Below are positions 1-11,610 of a DNA stretch of 64,000 nt, one piece after another. The stretch is from Alviniconcha marisindica (taxonomy: Eukaryota; Mollusca; Gastropoda; Provannidae). The notes under the pieces were generated by a model. That model was not told the DNA's origin. It was given only the letters and a program-made list of their open reading frames with translations, and made no database searches. The position numbers and the translations under genes are program-made. Numbering within the stretch: position 1 is the first letter of the stretch; every line of letters starts with the position of its first letter. Where the stretch lies: assembly GCA_018857735.1 (NCBI GenBank), contig JABMCL010000871.1, forward strand, positions 617,001 through 681,000, given 5' to 3'.

Positions 1-65
1 TGTGTGTGTGAGAGAGAGAGAGAGGGGAGTGAGAGAGAGAGTATGTGCATGTGTGTCAGTGAGAG

Positions 66-68
<3 letters not shown>

Positions 69-111
<43 letters not shown>

Positions 112-119
112 ACAGTGTG

Positions 120-184
<65 letters not shown>
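69..184. repeat. (GT)n microsatellite with (GA)n flanks
   Basis: Two long GT runs are separated by a short unique spacer (tatacagtgtgtaca). The GA/GAGT-rich stretch from position 1 and the GA run after 184 belong to the same compound microsatellite. Apparent ORFs here read only Cys-Val repeats and are not genes. Confidence 0.95.
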
Positions 185-187
<3 letters not shown>

Positions 188-493
188 AGAGAGAGAGAGA
201 ATGTGAGTGAGAGAGATGGGTTCTGCTAGCGGACCCACCTTAAGCAGTCATTCTCTTGCACTTACAACTACACCACTGACAAGGAAAGACTGGATGAGGA
301 AAATACCAAGGCCAGTTGAGAAAATTAAGCGTAGAAGATCTTGGAGGTGCTACGATAAATTTCTGATCCTGGCAAGGGGTAAAGAAAAACGAAAAACAAC
401 AACATTAAAACAAAGAGTTTTACAAACAAATGTCACTCAGTGTTTCTTCTGCTTCCTTTAAAACCAACTTTGTTGCCACCACTGTCCATTCAG

Positions 494-899
494 CCCAGTG
501 GAAAGTGGCTCCTACTCGATCAACCGCTCGTCATCTCTGAGAGGCACACCCAGCGGTACCCCCAGGGGCACCCCGATCATCCGCGGCTCCCAACGCAGCA
601 GCCTGGCAGGCACGCCACGGCTCACTTCCTACGGGGCTGTCTTCAGCGGTGGGACACTGGGAAGCAGGGGCCCATCACCCATGCCAGGAAGCCTGCCCAC
701 CAGGGCCGTCATGTCGCACGCGGCAGCTGTGCCGTCACGCAGCGCTGACCTGTCACCGTCAGGCTCTGTGATGACGCCGCCCCCCCACACGATACTGAGC
801 GGGCCTCCGGAGCTTCAGGGGCGGAGGCTCGTGCACTCACACTCCAGGGACTCGTTCCAACGCTCGCAAGACTTCCAGTATGGTGGGAAGCCGGTGTGA
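494..899 (+). CDS. Terminal coding exon of an unrecognised gene, S/T/P/G-rich tail
   Basis: I do not recognise the protein. A splice acceptor (pyrimidine-rich tract then ttcag) ends at 493, and the frame from 495 is open to a TGA at 897-899, giving about 134 residues. The tail is low complexity: repeated G-T-P units (SGTPRGTP near the start), many Ser and Arg, a Pro run (MTPPPHT), and a C-terminus ending FQYGGKPV. No fold, membrane segment or catalytic motif is visible. Codon usage is GC-rich compared with the flanking AT-rich, repeat-rich DNA, and no stop interrupts about 400 bp, which supports real coding. Composition suggests a disordered, phosphorylatable C-terminus of a cytoplasmic or membrane protein. 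Upstream exons lie left of the window. Confidence 0.6.
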
Positions 900-1482
900 G
901 GCTGGCTGTTGAGCGACGTGAGTTTTGCTCTACAGTGCCCTTCCCACACAGCTGTTTGCCATCCTCAGATTCCAAATAGGCTTGCTTCTGCAGTGCACGT
1001 TAGTTTCAGTTTGTGTTTGTTTGTTTGTTTTTGGAAAGGTATCTGTGATAAGAAATGTGTTGTAAAGACGCCTTTTGAGGATTAAACAAACAAAAACAAC
1101 AAAAAAAGGGCCTTTAACTCTGACTGCTGGGCAGACTGACAGTGCAGACTTGATGCCCTTGTGGAAAATCTGTTTGTGTTTCTTCTCGGCCGCCAGGTGT
1201 CGGTATTCGTTACACAGAGAGCTGCTGAGGGCTGAAGTCTGAGCTGGCATCTTGGAGAAAATAGAAAAGATGCACATTTGCTGGTGCTACTTGCCTGCTG
1301 GCCTTTGGAGCCAGGTGCATCTGAGGTGCAAGTTATTGGTGATGCATCATGAGGGAATCCTGTGGTGTCTTTGAACATGCTTTTAAGTTGCCTTTGTTGC
1401 CGGATATGTTGTGTCTCAGCCCTCCCACCCCCAAACCCCCACCCCCTCCCCACCCCCCACAAGACTTCTTATATAGGTTCAG

Positions 1483-1521
<39 letters not shown>

Positions 1522-1680
1522 CCCCCCTTGTATAATTTTTTTTTTTTAACTCGCATAAAAATCAAACATATATGTGTGTATATATATCTATATGACTTTA
1601 TGAGTGCCTGTAATGATTTGCTCATTTATGAAACAAAAACAGAAAAACAAAAACAAAATTAGCTCTTTTTTTCTTCTTCT

Positions 1681-1766
<86 letters not shown>

Positions 1767-2440
1767 CTCAGAATGTCATAATAGCAACATCATCCAATCT
1801 GTGCTTGATGATAGCCTTTACTGAGATTAACACTTTCATACCAGATGCAGTGAGATTGACCAGAATTCAGTGCAAGGTCGCAAAGGTCTAAGGTCAAATG
1901 AAAATACGCAGCCAGCGCCTTGTATACTAAATGCTGTAAAAAATTGTAGAATTTGGTTCACAGGCAAGGATTTAACAGTCTTTTGAAGTTAAAAAACAAA
2001 AAAACAAAAAATACATACCCATGGTGTGAACATGAATATATGTAGCTTTGAAACTAGGTGTGATGACAACTTCCATCAAGTTTGACCCAGATTCATGTCT
2101 GTTTTGTGACCTTGACCTATCTTAAAATAGTAGCAAATTTGTGAGTGAAGTAAGAGTTTTGCTGTTCTTGTTGTGTTACGTTTTAAAAGACACAGGTGGG
2201 CAGTGGTGCAGTGAGTTTGCAACCCAGCAAGCGAAACAGGGGCTGGGAGGCATGATGTTAACAGTTTCGCAAACCATCTCTCCGACATGGTGTCACCTTG
2301 GCATGTGCCTCCCAAGTTTGGAACCTCCTAGATCCTGTAAGGGTTGCGCCAAGCATTTGTGCAACCTTGTGCAAGTTGTGACCTACGAGCAGCCTCAGCC
2401 AGCCACTATTCGGATTTAATAAAAGTGTGCCTGCGTGCAG
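900..2440 (+). other. Probable 3' UTR with AATAAA signal
   Basis: This stretch follows the stop codon of the terminal exon and contains no convincing ORF. It holds a 36-nt poly-C run (1483-1518), a (CT)n tract (1684-1746) and a (TA)n tract. An AATAAA polyadenylation signal sits at 2418-2423, followed by a GT-rich stretch, so cleavage near 2440 is plausible. A second AATAAA near 10,768 would allow a much longer 3' UTR. Which one is used cannot be told from sequence. Confidence 0.35.
1483..1766. repeat. Poly-C run, (CT)n and (TA)n tracts
   Basis: A 36-nt pure C run lies at 1483-1518, a CT dinucleotide tract at 1684-1746, and a TA tract directly after it to 1766. Between them is AT-rich sequence without an ORF. 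Confidence 0.95.
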
Positions 2441-4260
2441 CTTGTAACTGGATAGGATTAAGAGCCATCAGAATACCATGGCTGAGGTGACAGACGCATT
2501 CCTTTCTGTTCTCATTTGGTAACAGAATGCGGAGGAGTCTTCATTTATTGTTTCATTTCTGACTTGTAAATGTATTCAACATTGTTTGCGAGACTGTCAT
2601 GTCATTTGGAATGTTGCGTCATCAGTGGGAACAAAATTCATCAAATGGATTGTGCAAATTGCATGCATGTGGTGGATAGCTGATTCTACACACCCTGTGT
2701 GCGAAAGCGTCATGCCAATTCTGTGTGCGAAAGCGGCATGCCAATTTCTTGCACAGGTGATGCTCACCAGCACTAGCAGCTGACATGCTTAGGAGGCTGT
2801 TAACCTTTGTAGGAGGCAGAGAAGCAATTCCCGGGTTCGGAGGCAGTCTTAGGTGCCTCCTGGGACAAGCCGGGTTCCGTGCAACCCATGTAACTTGCTG
2901 GGCTGCTGCCTCCATCCAGGTGGCTGCTGGGTGACTCCTTGCTAGGATGTTGCTCTCCTGCAGCCCAGCCTAGGAGACAACAGGCACCGGACGGGTTGCA
3001 TGCATGTGCCTGTGCATGCAGTATTGAGCTCGAAGAATCAGAGCTGAGGCTTCCAAGAGCATGCCACAATCTCTCAGTTACAACACAGTTAAATTCAATC
3101 CATTTTTAGAATGGAGAGACTTTAAGTGTTACTGAGGCATCAGTTGTGAGGGTTGCCTAACTGAACGAGAATGTGAGCCAGCGTGCGGTTACACCTAGTT
3201 AATTTGTTGATCAATGTGAATGCTGTGCTGTGGTCCTAATGGATGACTGGATTTCAGCTGGCAAAGTGAAGGCTTAAATGGAAACTGCATCAATAGACAT
3301 TCTTGGTCTGAATGGAAATTGCATATATATATATATAGACATTCTAGGTCTGAGTGGAAATTGCATCTATAGACATTCTAGGTCTGAACTGAGAACCTGA
3401 TCTCTGTCTGGGATCCAAACACACGAAAGGGTAAAAAGAACGCTGATTTGCAAAAAAATACTTAAAATCGTGGTTTGTTTGCTTGTTTGTTTTTGGTTAC
3501 ATTTTACATCAATGTGTCATTCCAGTCCATGCAATGTACCCATGGTGATGCCTTGTAGCACCACGTAATTAATGTACGGTAAACTGATACAGTTTGTTGA
3601 ATGTTACTGGCAATATATGGCAGTCACTGAATTAATGGCATAGAATTACTTTCAGAGTTCAGTTCATTTTGGGGATCTCGATCGACATCTTGAGGCCAGC
3701 GCACGATCCTCGTTGCGCTGGCGAGATCTTGAGTTTTTGTTTAGATCCATTGCATGTATGCTGAATGCTGAGGGTCCTAGTCAGTCACTCTGGGAGAGCT
3801 CCCGTGCCAGAGAAATGGCCATGGATGTCCTTTTGGAGTCCATCAGCCTGGCGCCTGGAGATTTCGAAGGTGGTAGGGTGTCCATTTTGTGTCCCTACTG
3901 GGCTTGTGTTTGTCTGGATTTATACTGTGAGCTAAAACTAGTGAAGCTCCTCAGTGTCGCAGCTTTTGTTACTGCTGTTGGTGCTGGGACAGCTCCAACT
4001 GTTCTTGGCTAGCGTAACTTCTTTAATTGCAACCAGCCACCACAGCATGGGCCTGCTAATCTACGAGTGTGATGTCTGAAGTTCCACAAAATCCTACAGT
4101 GAAACCTGAAAGTGAAATTTCATTCCAGCTTCTGAGATTTTGTGTTTGAAGTTAAGTTGCAGGCCGCTAGAATAGCCTCACATTATTTGTAATTATGACT
4201 GCTGTTAAAGTATTTTGGGCCTCTGGCTTTCTGCAAGAAACCAGACAGGTGTTGTGCATG
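2441..4260. other. Non-coding stretch with a short minisatellite
   Basis: No supported gene was seen. Three imperfect copies of an about 44-bp unit (core tagacattctaggtctga, then tggaaattgcat) lie at about 3265-3390, one of them expanded by a TA tract. Two adjacent copies of gtgtgcgaaagcg lie near 2700-2735. A 99-codon ORF at 3713-4012 has no recognisable motif and is not called. Confidence 0.6.
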
Positions 4261-4536
<276 letters not shown>

Positions 4537-4743
4537 GCTTAGAGTCCCCAGTAGGTCACACAGTTGCAGAGTGCGAATGTTGAGATGGTATCATTTGCCA
4601 CCACTAGGTGGTCACAAACACTTTTTAGAATGCATACTGCAAATGCAGTGTCTTGAAAAAAATGCGTACACCCAAACATGATGCTTAACACACTGACACA
4701 GTGACGGCAATTTTTTTCAAGAACAATCCTGCATTTACCTAGT

Positions 4744-5034
4744 TTAAACTCTGCTTCTCACACCTGCTGCAGAATTCTGTGCAAGCCCAATGGATAACAG
4801 CATCACTTTTTTGTCTTCTTGAGCTTGGGACCCCCCATAGCCATCAACATTTTTCACCAGTGCCTGGTTAAATCTTGGCCTTTCGCTGGTACTGGCAGAT
4901 TCCTGGCTAGTTTGTTTACCTTCTTGAGTTGTCAGCCTATAATTATTGTCAACCGGCTCAGAGCTAGTGGCTGCAACTAGTTCAATAACTATTATCACAG
5001 CTATGAAAAAGTGAAAAAACAGCATTTTCTGCAT
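4744..5034 (-). CDS. Candidate small secreted peptide, 96 codons
   Basis: I do not recognise this ORF. It runs from an ATG at 5034 to a stop at 4744. The first residues are a textbook signal peptide: a short polar start (MQK), a hydrophobic core (MLFFHFFIAVIIVIELVA), then a small-residue cleavage zone (ATSS). The mature part is about 73 residues, hydrophilic, rich in Ser/Gln/Glu and without cysteine. It has one dibasic Lys-Lys site ahead of a short C-terminal stretch (VMLLSIGLAQNSAAG) and ends RSRV. That layout is compatible with a propeptide, but no known peptide motif is visible. There is no clear TATA box and no AATAAA close downstream. It could be a chance ORF; the hydrophobic leader is the only support. 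Confidence 0.25.
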   Translation of the reverse strand: MQKMLFFHFFIAVIIVIELVAATSSEPVDNNYRLTTQEGKQTSQESASTSERPRFNQALVKNVDGYGGSQAQEDKKVMLLSIGLAQNSAAGVRSRV

Positions 5035-5401
5035 TGCATTTCACAACATTATGCAGAGCTGTGCAATGTGGTTGGTCCTGCATGCAAATGAACAGTGGGA
5101 AACTATAGTAATGTGGCTGGAAACTGCCACTGACCTCCCTTGATGTCACCCACCCTGGCCTGGCAGCTGTCAAAGTTGATATGTTCTGACAACCAGCTTC
5201 ACGCCTGGACATCAGAGAGACAGAGACTGAGCGATAGAGAGAGACAGCTTAAAGCCTTTAATTAAAGTGCATTCTGTCGCACAGATCTCAACTTTTTGGC
5301 ATAATAGTAAATGCATGGCGTTTGAGCAGTTGCATGAGAAGGGTTTATTTTGCATTAAAAAAAAAAAATCTGCATATTTGTGACCCCTGAACCATTTTCA
5401 T

Positions 5402-5845
5402 ATGCTTGCACATGTACTGCCATGCATATAAGTGTGCTTTCACATGTACTGTCATGCATACAAGTGCACTTGCGCATGTACTGTCATGCATACAAGTGCA
5501 CTTGCGCATGTACTGTCATGCATACAAGTGCACTTGCGCATGTACTGTCATGCATACAAGTGCACTTGCACATGTACTTTCATGCATACAAGTGCACTTG
5601 CACTATCATGCATATATTGTCATGCATACAAGTGCACTTGCAATTGTACTGTCATGCATATATTGTTTTGCATACAAGTACACTTGCACATGTACTGTCA
5701 TGCATACAAGTGCACTTGCACATGCAAGCATGTGCACCTGCACATGTGCTGTCATGCATACAAGTGCGCGTGCACTTGTACTTTAATGCATACAAGTGCA
5801 GTGTTACCTGCACTGTCATGCATACAAGTGCAGTGTTGCATGCTA
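5402..5845. repeat. 32-bp minisatellite with an internal palindrome
   Basis: About 13-14 tandem units. The best copies (5461-5590) repeat every 32 bp as caagtgcacttgcgcatgta followed by ctgtcatgcata. Each contains the perfect palindrome CAAGTGCACTTG and the near-palindrome TGCATRNNNGTGCA. Later units are shortened. All three plus frames stay largely open only because the unit lacks stop codons. Confidence 0.9.
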
Positions 5846-5934
5846 CCCTGGATACAGCTCTCTGACTGGGGACTTACAGCAATGGGACTTGTGGTAGTCC
5901 TGACGATTATTGCAGCAGAAGATAGCCTGGATTT

Positions 5935-6204
5935 GGGAATCGTAATGTCAACAGAGGTTCTGCTGGGAATCGTAATGTCAACAGAGGTTCTGCTGGGAAT
6001 CGTGATGTCAACAGAGGTTCTGCTGGGAATCGTAATGTCAACAGAGGTTCTGCTGGGAATCATAATGTCAACAGAGGTTCTGCTGCTGGGAATCATAATG
6101 TCAACAGAGGTTCTGCTGGGAATCATAATGTCAACAGAGCTGCTGGGAATCATAATGTCAACAGAGGTTCTGCTGGGAATCATAATGTCAACAGAGGTTC
6201 TGCA
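5935..6204. repeat. 30-bp minisatellite, nine units, indels only in threes
   Basis: Nine copies of gggaatcgtaatgtcaacag plus aggttctgct. One copy carries a 3-bp CTG insertion (around 6083) and another a 3-bp deletion (around 6140), so the plus-strand frame reading GIVMSTEVLL and the minus frame reading MIPSRTSVDI stay open throughout. Third-position and conservative changes (GTA/GTG, GTA/ATA) separate units. No start context, splice sites or flanking coding sequence support a gene. Confidence 0.9.
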
Positions 6205-7127
6205 TTAACCTCTGAATAGAGGGTAGCTTTGGCCGATCAGAATGTCAGAAATAATACTCACGTGAAAAGCCCACAGAGCACTGCTGTGCTTGCAAGCTAA
6301 AGCATAGCAACAGAGCGAAAGACTGGTTAATTCCGAACAAAACCATCAACATAAGCAGTGGCTTATGTTGTCTGATGACAGGAGATATTAGCTGTGATCA
6401 AATGAGGCAAATTGCATTCATTTGAATGTTGGATCCACACTCCAGTTGGTGTCCATTCCACCCGCAGTCAACACAGTACCACATGGTGGCTAGAGCAAAA
6501 GCTTGTGGGAACGTAGCTATGGGAGGCGGAGCTTAGAGCTCAAGGTGATACCCTCTCTGTTGTGGTCAGAGTCAATACCAAACCAGTAATGACACTGTCA
6601 GCAGCCTCAGACTGGGGCGTGTCACACTGGTGAACTGAGATTCGTGACTCGTCAGAAACACTGTTTTTGCTTTCTGTACGTGAATAGTTCATCCTTTGAA
6701 GACAAAAATTGTATCGTTTGTGATCTTCATTGATTAAAAAATATATATTGTTGTGATTTTTTAAGAGTGTGATGCATTAGTATTACCCGTGTTTATTATG
6801 AGCTATGTGATGAGATGATTTTTGAGTTCCTTTTTCTTTCTTTTTTAACTCTCTTTTTTTTTTTCATTTGATTATTAATACTTGACTGGTATTGCTTTTA
6901 CTTAAGTGTGATGATGCATATTTGGAAACAAAATATCGCTGTGTATGTGCAATTTTTAAAAAATTTGAATACTCTCTGTGATTGTGGTGGTGTACACATT
7001 CGTTTTCACCCAGAAGCAGTATGCTGGTGTTGTGGAAGGGCACAAGTTAGTATGAGCCCTGGTTTGTTTGTTGTGTGTGTGTGTGTGCGTGTGTGTGTGT
7101 GTGTGTGTGAGTGCTTGTGCGTGTATG

Positions 7128-7171
<44 letters not shown>

Positions 7172-7432
7172 GTGCATGTGTGTGAGTACTTGTGCATGTA
7201 TGTGGTGTTGTGTATGTGTGTGTGTGTGTGTGTGTACATGTGTGTGTGTGAATATTTCTGAATTCATCCGACTGGAATCACTGAATAGAGAGTCCTAAAT
7301 GTAGTAGTCTCCTTGTGAATATTTCTGAATATATCTGACTGGAATCATAGAACGGAGAGTCCTAAAAGTAGTCTATTTGCAAATATTTGTTAATTCATCC
7401 GACTTCAATCACTGAATATAAAAATGTATCTG

Positions 7433-7480
<48 letters not shown>

Positions 7481-8617
7481 GGTTCCCTCATTTCTGATGA
7501 CCAGTCTAAATAAAGGGGGACCAGTCAAACTTGTGTCATCACAGAGTCCCCAGGACCAGTGTTTCTAGCCCTAAGTTAGTAAATTTACACACAATGACTC
7601 GTAAACCAATGTGCACAGCCTCCATTCAATACTTGCCAACTGTTGTGTTTATGGAAAAAGGTGCATTTCTTTTTTGATTATATATTTCATGCCCATTTAC
7701 CTAATCATTCAGGTACTTGATTAATGGATATCATATGGCTTGATGGTTACTGTGAGGATGAAAAATCAGAACTTTGGGGCCACATACTTTTAAGACATGT
7801 GGGGAATCGCTTTATTAAGCTGTGTAAACCAGCTTGCATCAGTTAGTTGTTTTTGTTTTTTGATTTTTTTTAATCTACAGCTGAAGGTTTGGCACACGAG
7901 TTTGGGTGAAGATTTCTTCAGCTACATGTGCATGTACTGTGTTGTGAATAATTATCCTGTGATGTCATTGCTGAACCGAGGTTCTAGGCTCTTTCGGAGA
8001 CCCTCCCCCCCCCCCACCACCCGACTCAACCACTTTATGTTTGTGTAGAGACTGGTTCTGTGGATTGACTTGAACAAGTTTTTCGGTGAGAAGAATTTTG
8101 AAATGTAATTTTTTTTCTCATTTTCCTGAGGTGACCCTATGTGGTTGACAGGACATTAAAATCCAATTACTACTACTACTGCTACCACCACCACACCCAC
8201 CATCCTACCACACACACACACACCTTTGCACCCCCATCCCTACAGGTTTGTGTATGATTCATTGCTTTGTTCTTGGATGTCAGAGCTTGGTGCTTGAATA
8301 CTTTCCTTTAAACTAAAGCTAAAGTCAAAAAGTGACTCAACTTTCAGAGATCCTGTAGATTAGAAGGTGCATAAAAAAGGAGAAATGGCATTGAAGAAAA
8401 TGGGGTCTGGGCCATACAAACTAAAACATAGGATGTATTTGGAATTTGTCCTGAAGGTTTCGCTTTGAATTGTATGAACGAGAGTATTGTATTTGTGTAG
8501 CAAACGAAGTCACCTCAGAGTGTTTTTGCCTTTGGTTTTGTTTGGGTAAGATTTGAGATTAAATCAATTTTGTTGTGACTGCATTCCAGCGAGAAACAAG
8601 TTTTCCAAACTAACCCT

Positions 8618-8651
<34 letters not shown>

Positions 8652-8886
8652 ATTATACACACCACCTTTACTTTTTCATTTTTTTTCATTTTACTCTCTT
8701 TGTCATCCCTAAATTAGTGATTGGTTCTAGGAACGAGGGAATCAGTTTTACCTGCTGACCATTGCATCACATGTATATGTACATGTGCTGAATGGATTAG
8801 AGTTGGGCTGGGTTATCAACGATTTCAGTCACAGTAAAATCCCCCCTAAGACAAAGTGCCTGGGAACAGGAAAATTGTTTCTTCTT
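6205..8886. other. Non-coding stretch with GT tracts, poly-C and a 65-bp triplicate
   Basis: No supported gene. (GT)n tracts lie at 7069-7240 and 7435-7480. Between them are three imperfect about 65-bp units (core gaatatttctgaattcatcc, then gactggaatcactgaat) at 7248-7420. A 33-nt poly-C run is at 8619-8651. The remainder is AT-rich sequence without recognisable features. Confidence 0.7.
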
Positions 8887-8950
8887 AACAGTAAGTAAGT
8901 AAGTAATTTGGTGTTTTACACCCAGTCAACCATTACGGTTATCTCAGGGC
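8887..8950 (-). mobile_element. 3' end of a (TTAC)n-tailed SINE
   Basis: Plus-strand sequence reads (GTAA)n then tttggtgttttacacccagt, caaccattacggttat. The same block recurs at 14,502-14,535 and 15,602-15,660, always next to GTAAGTAAGTAA. By comparison with the fuller copy at 58,622-58,945, this is the tail of a tRNA-derived SINE inserted in minus orientation and truncated at its 5' end. Confidence 0.55.
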
Positions 8951-8973
8951 ATTTCTTCTTAACAGAAAATGTC

Positions 8974-9155
8974 TCAAGATTTTTTTCTGAGCAGAAAGTT
9001 GTCTTAAGACAACTAAGTATACAAAGGAAAGCATGGGACCCAAGCGGGACCACACAGTAGTTCAGTAGATTTTTTTCTGAGCAGAAAGTTGTTTTAAGAG
9101 AACTAAGTATACAAAGGAAAGCATGGGACCCAAGCGGGACCACACAGTAGTTGAG
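8974..9155. repeat. 90-bp tandem duplication
   Basis: Two almost identical units beginning agatttttttctgagcaga and ending gggaccacacagtagtt lie head to tail with a 90-bp period. They differ at a handful of bases. Confidence 0.9.
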
Positions 9156-9253
9156 ACTTTAGCAGAATTTCACTCAGATGGCGTTCTTCGAAAGGAAGTT
9201 CTGCTGTATTCAGTCTGTGCTTTAAGCATGTATTTTTACACTGAAGGTGCAGA

Positions 9254-9626
9254 CTATCATTGGTGGGAACTGCCACAAGTATCATTTTTGTCGCAACAAT
9301 AGTTTTGATTTCAGCAAAACATCTTTTGTCATGATGAAAGTATGCTTGTCATGACAAAACTAAAAATTATGTTTGTTGCGACAAAATATTTTTGTCACAA
9401 TAAAACGTGTCATGGCAAATATTTGTTGCGACAAATATAATTTTTTCATGACAAATTTTTTGTTGCAACAAAAGTATGCTTGTGGAGACAAAACTTTTGT
9501 CGCGACAAACACATTTGTCATGACAAATATCTGGTGCAACAAAACTTTTGTCGCGACAGGCATACTTTTCTCATGACAAAAAACACGTTTTGTCATGATA
9601 CTTGCGGCAGCTACCACCAATGATAG
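9254..9626. mobile_element. Foldback MITE, palindrome-array family, copy 1
   Basis: Terminal inverted repeats of about 31 bp begin CTATCATTGGTGG and continue ctgccacaagtatca; the right end is the reverse complement with three mismatches. The six bases GCAGAC flank both sides (9248-9253 and 9626-9631), consistent with a 6-bp target-site duplication, if the element is taken as starting at TATCATTGG. The interior is a run of about 16 short palindromes of the TTTGTCNNGACAAA type separated by spacers such as AGTATGCTTG. No transposase ORF is present, so it would be non-autonomous. Confidence 0.8.
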
Positions 9627-9639
9627 CAGACTGGTGTAG

Positions 9640-10476
9640 CCTAGCAAACTTGTGATTCGTTTACAATGCATGTACCATGGTATTACTCCTGTTATTTCCT
9701 TGAAGATTTGGGCCTGTCATTCCCACATCTATTGACTGATAACTGAAGTGAGTTCATTGACATTGCAGGAGCGTTTGTACTACAGGTCTTATTGTTCTGC
9801 ACGCGCAGAAAGTGCGACAAGGTCATCCTCACCAACAAAGAGACACCCTACTGTTTGGAGAGGCATGCACGTTTTTGAACTTTGAAATGTTTGTCATAGA
9901 GTGCTAGAATACTGACCTTTCACAAAAGATTTTTTTTTTTTTTGCATAGCAACATTCCATGGAAAAAGGGGCACCTTTTGATTGTTGGGCACAAGAAAAA
10001 GCCAGTTGTTTTGCCTTTGAACTTCACATGTGGTTACATCTATTACACACACAGTTTTGTACTCACACAGACTGTTTTAGACTATATGTTTCATTTGAAC
10101 AATGAGAATTATATGCCGCTTTGTCTAGTGTACACGTGCTTTAATCTTTTGAATTATTAATATTTTACAGTTAATCAAAATATGCTGGTTTTCATACATG
10201 TTTTGCATTTTGGAGTCTGTCATTCCATTGCGACTTGTTCGCTGTTAATCCAATTGAAGGATAACTGTGATTGTGATGACCAGTTCTACTGCAACAAAAA
10301 GCTGTAGCACTTGATGCAACCAAGAGTTTTGAATCTACACTTGATGCGTTCATGACTAGCACTGGTTATTCATATTGCAATGATTACCAGTATTGTGGTA
10401 AACTGGTCACATTGTGCTGTATCAGAATGTGCACCTTTTGTGCAGCATCATTAATCACTGGCTGAGTGTTTGCAAA

Positions 10477-10507
<31 letters not shown>

Positions 10508-10585
10508 GAATGTGTATATACGTATCTCTCAGTTTGAGAGAGAAAGAATTTGTGTTCATGCCTGCATGCGTGGGTTCATGCAGGG

Positions 10586-10651
<66 letters not shown>

Positions 10652-10790
10652 TGTGTGTTTGGATTATCATCAACTGTATTTCTGTTCATGCACATTTTTA
10701 TATGATGTGCTAGTGCAAAGATTTGTGAAAGGTGGACTTTGCATTTATGCTGCATTTAAGAGTATGGAAAATAAACGTTGAACAAATAAT
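9640..10790. other. Non-coding stretch with GT and GA microsatellites and AATAAA
   Basis: No gene was recognised. It contains (GT)n at 10,482-10,508, (GA)n at 10,588-10,648 and an AATAAA at about 10,768 on the plus strand. That signal could end an extended 3' UTR of the left-edge gene. The rest is unique AT-rich sequence. Confidence 0.6.
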
Positions 10791-10792
10791 GA

Positions 10793-10918
10793 CAGTGGAG
10801 TTGTTCTGTTTGTACTGCATGCATGCTGCCCATAAAAGAGGGAAAGCAGACTGTTCAGTTCAAAACAATGGCTGACATTCCATGAGTAGAAATAACAACG
10901 TTTATTCATTATACTCTG
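10793..10918. repeat. 120-bp repeat unit 1, separated from units 2-3 by a LINE
   Basis: This unit (gttgttctgtttgtactgca ... gtagaaataacaacgtttat) recurs at 11,614-11,735 and 11,741-11,850. The three were presumably contiguous before the LINE fragment inserted between units 1 and 2. Confidence 0.85.
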
Positions 10919-11439
10919 TTTGTTGTAGCTGCTTAGTGCAACATATGCCACTATCTGTCCGAAGATGTCACCAAAAAACTCTTGTGTGCGTTTGTTCTTT
11001 CGAGACTAGATTATTACAACTCGCTTTTGGCGGGCTGCCCTAAGTATCTTCTTTCTAAATTCCAAAAGGTACAGAACAATGCTGCAAGACTCATTTTTAG
11101 AACAACCAGATCCACCCATGTCATTCCTATGCTTCATTCTCTTCACTGGCTACCTATTGAGCAGAGGATCAAATACAAATTGTCTTTAAGATCATTTTAG
11201 GCTCCCATCTACCTTTCAGAACGTCTTCACCTTTACACTCCTTCCTGGCAGCTCCGCTCTTCTACAGACACCCGAGTGTTCAGAATACCATCCTTCCGAA
11301 CAAAGTCCTTTCTCTTACCAGGCTCCAGTTATCTGGAACCAACTCCCTGTTTCTGTCTGCCATTCTACCTGTTTCAGCTCTTTTAAATCTTCCTTTAATA
11401 AACAACCTTTCCTTCAGTCCCATTGCCCTGATATATGGC

Positions 11440-11475
<36 letters not shown>

Positions 11476-11605
11476 GTGTGTGTGTGTGCATTCATGTTGT
11501 ATGCAATGAATCTGGACAGCATATGCCTATAAAGAATGTGTGCCCAACCCTGCTTAGGGCCTGTACGGGTTGGGCACTCTACGTTTTGATTATTATTATT
11601 AGATC
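10919..11605 (+). pseudogene. 5'-truncated non-LTR retrotransposon, reverse transcriptase C-terminus
   Basis: Translation gives the conserved C-terminal part of a LINE reverse transcriptase. Around 10,980-11,200 it reads LLCAFVLSRLDYYNSLLAG, then FQKVQNNAARLIF and LHSLHWLPIEQRIKYK. This is the typical block of CR1/L2/Jockey-like elements. A frameshift or stop follows (LRSF then TAG), after which another frame continues with APIYLSERLHLYTP and VIWNQLPVS. The 3' end carries a (GT)n tract, a GC-rich hairpin-like stretch (gcccaacc ... gggttgggc) and an (ATT)n tail near 11,595. It is a dead copy: no endonuclease domain and disrupted frames. Confidence 0.85.
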
Positions 11606-11610
11606 AGACG

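Noticed and set aside
3713..4012. 99-codon plus-strand ORF
   Set aside because: No signal peptide, motif, splice context or recognisable similarity; its length is compatible with chance.
5402..6204. CRISPR-like array from the regular 30-32 bp repeats
   Set aside because: These are head-to-tail minisatellites with no unique spacers, in a eukaryotic genome.
9360..9671. ORFs rich in VTTKxFCHDK-type repeats over the foldback elements (9.4, 13.5 and 60.4 kb)
   Set aside because: The repeats come from the palindromic DNA units and appear on both strands, as expected for non-coding arrays.
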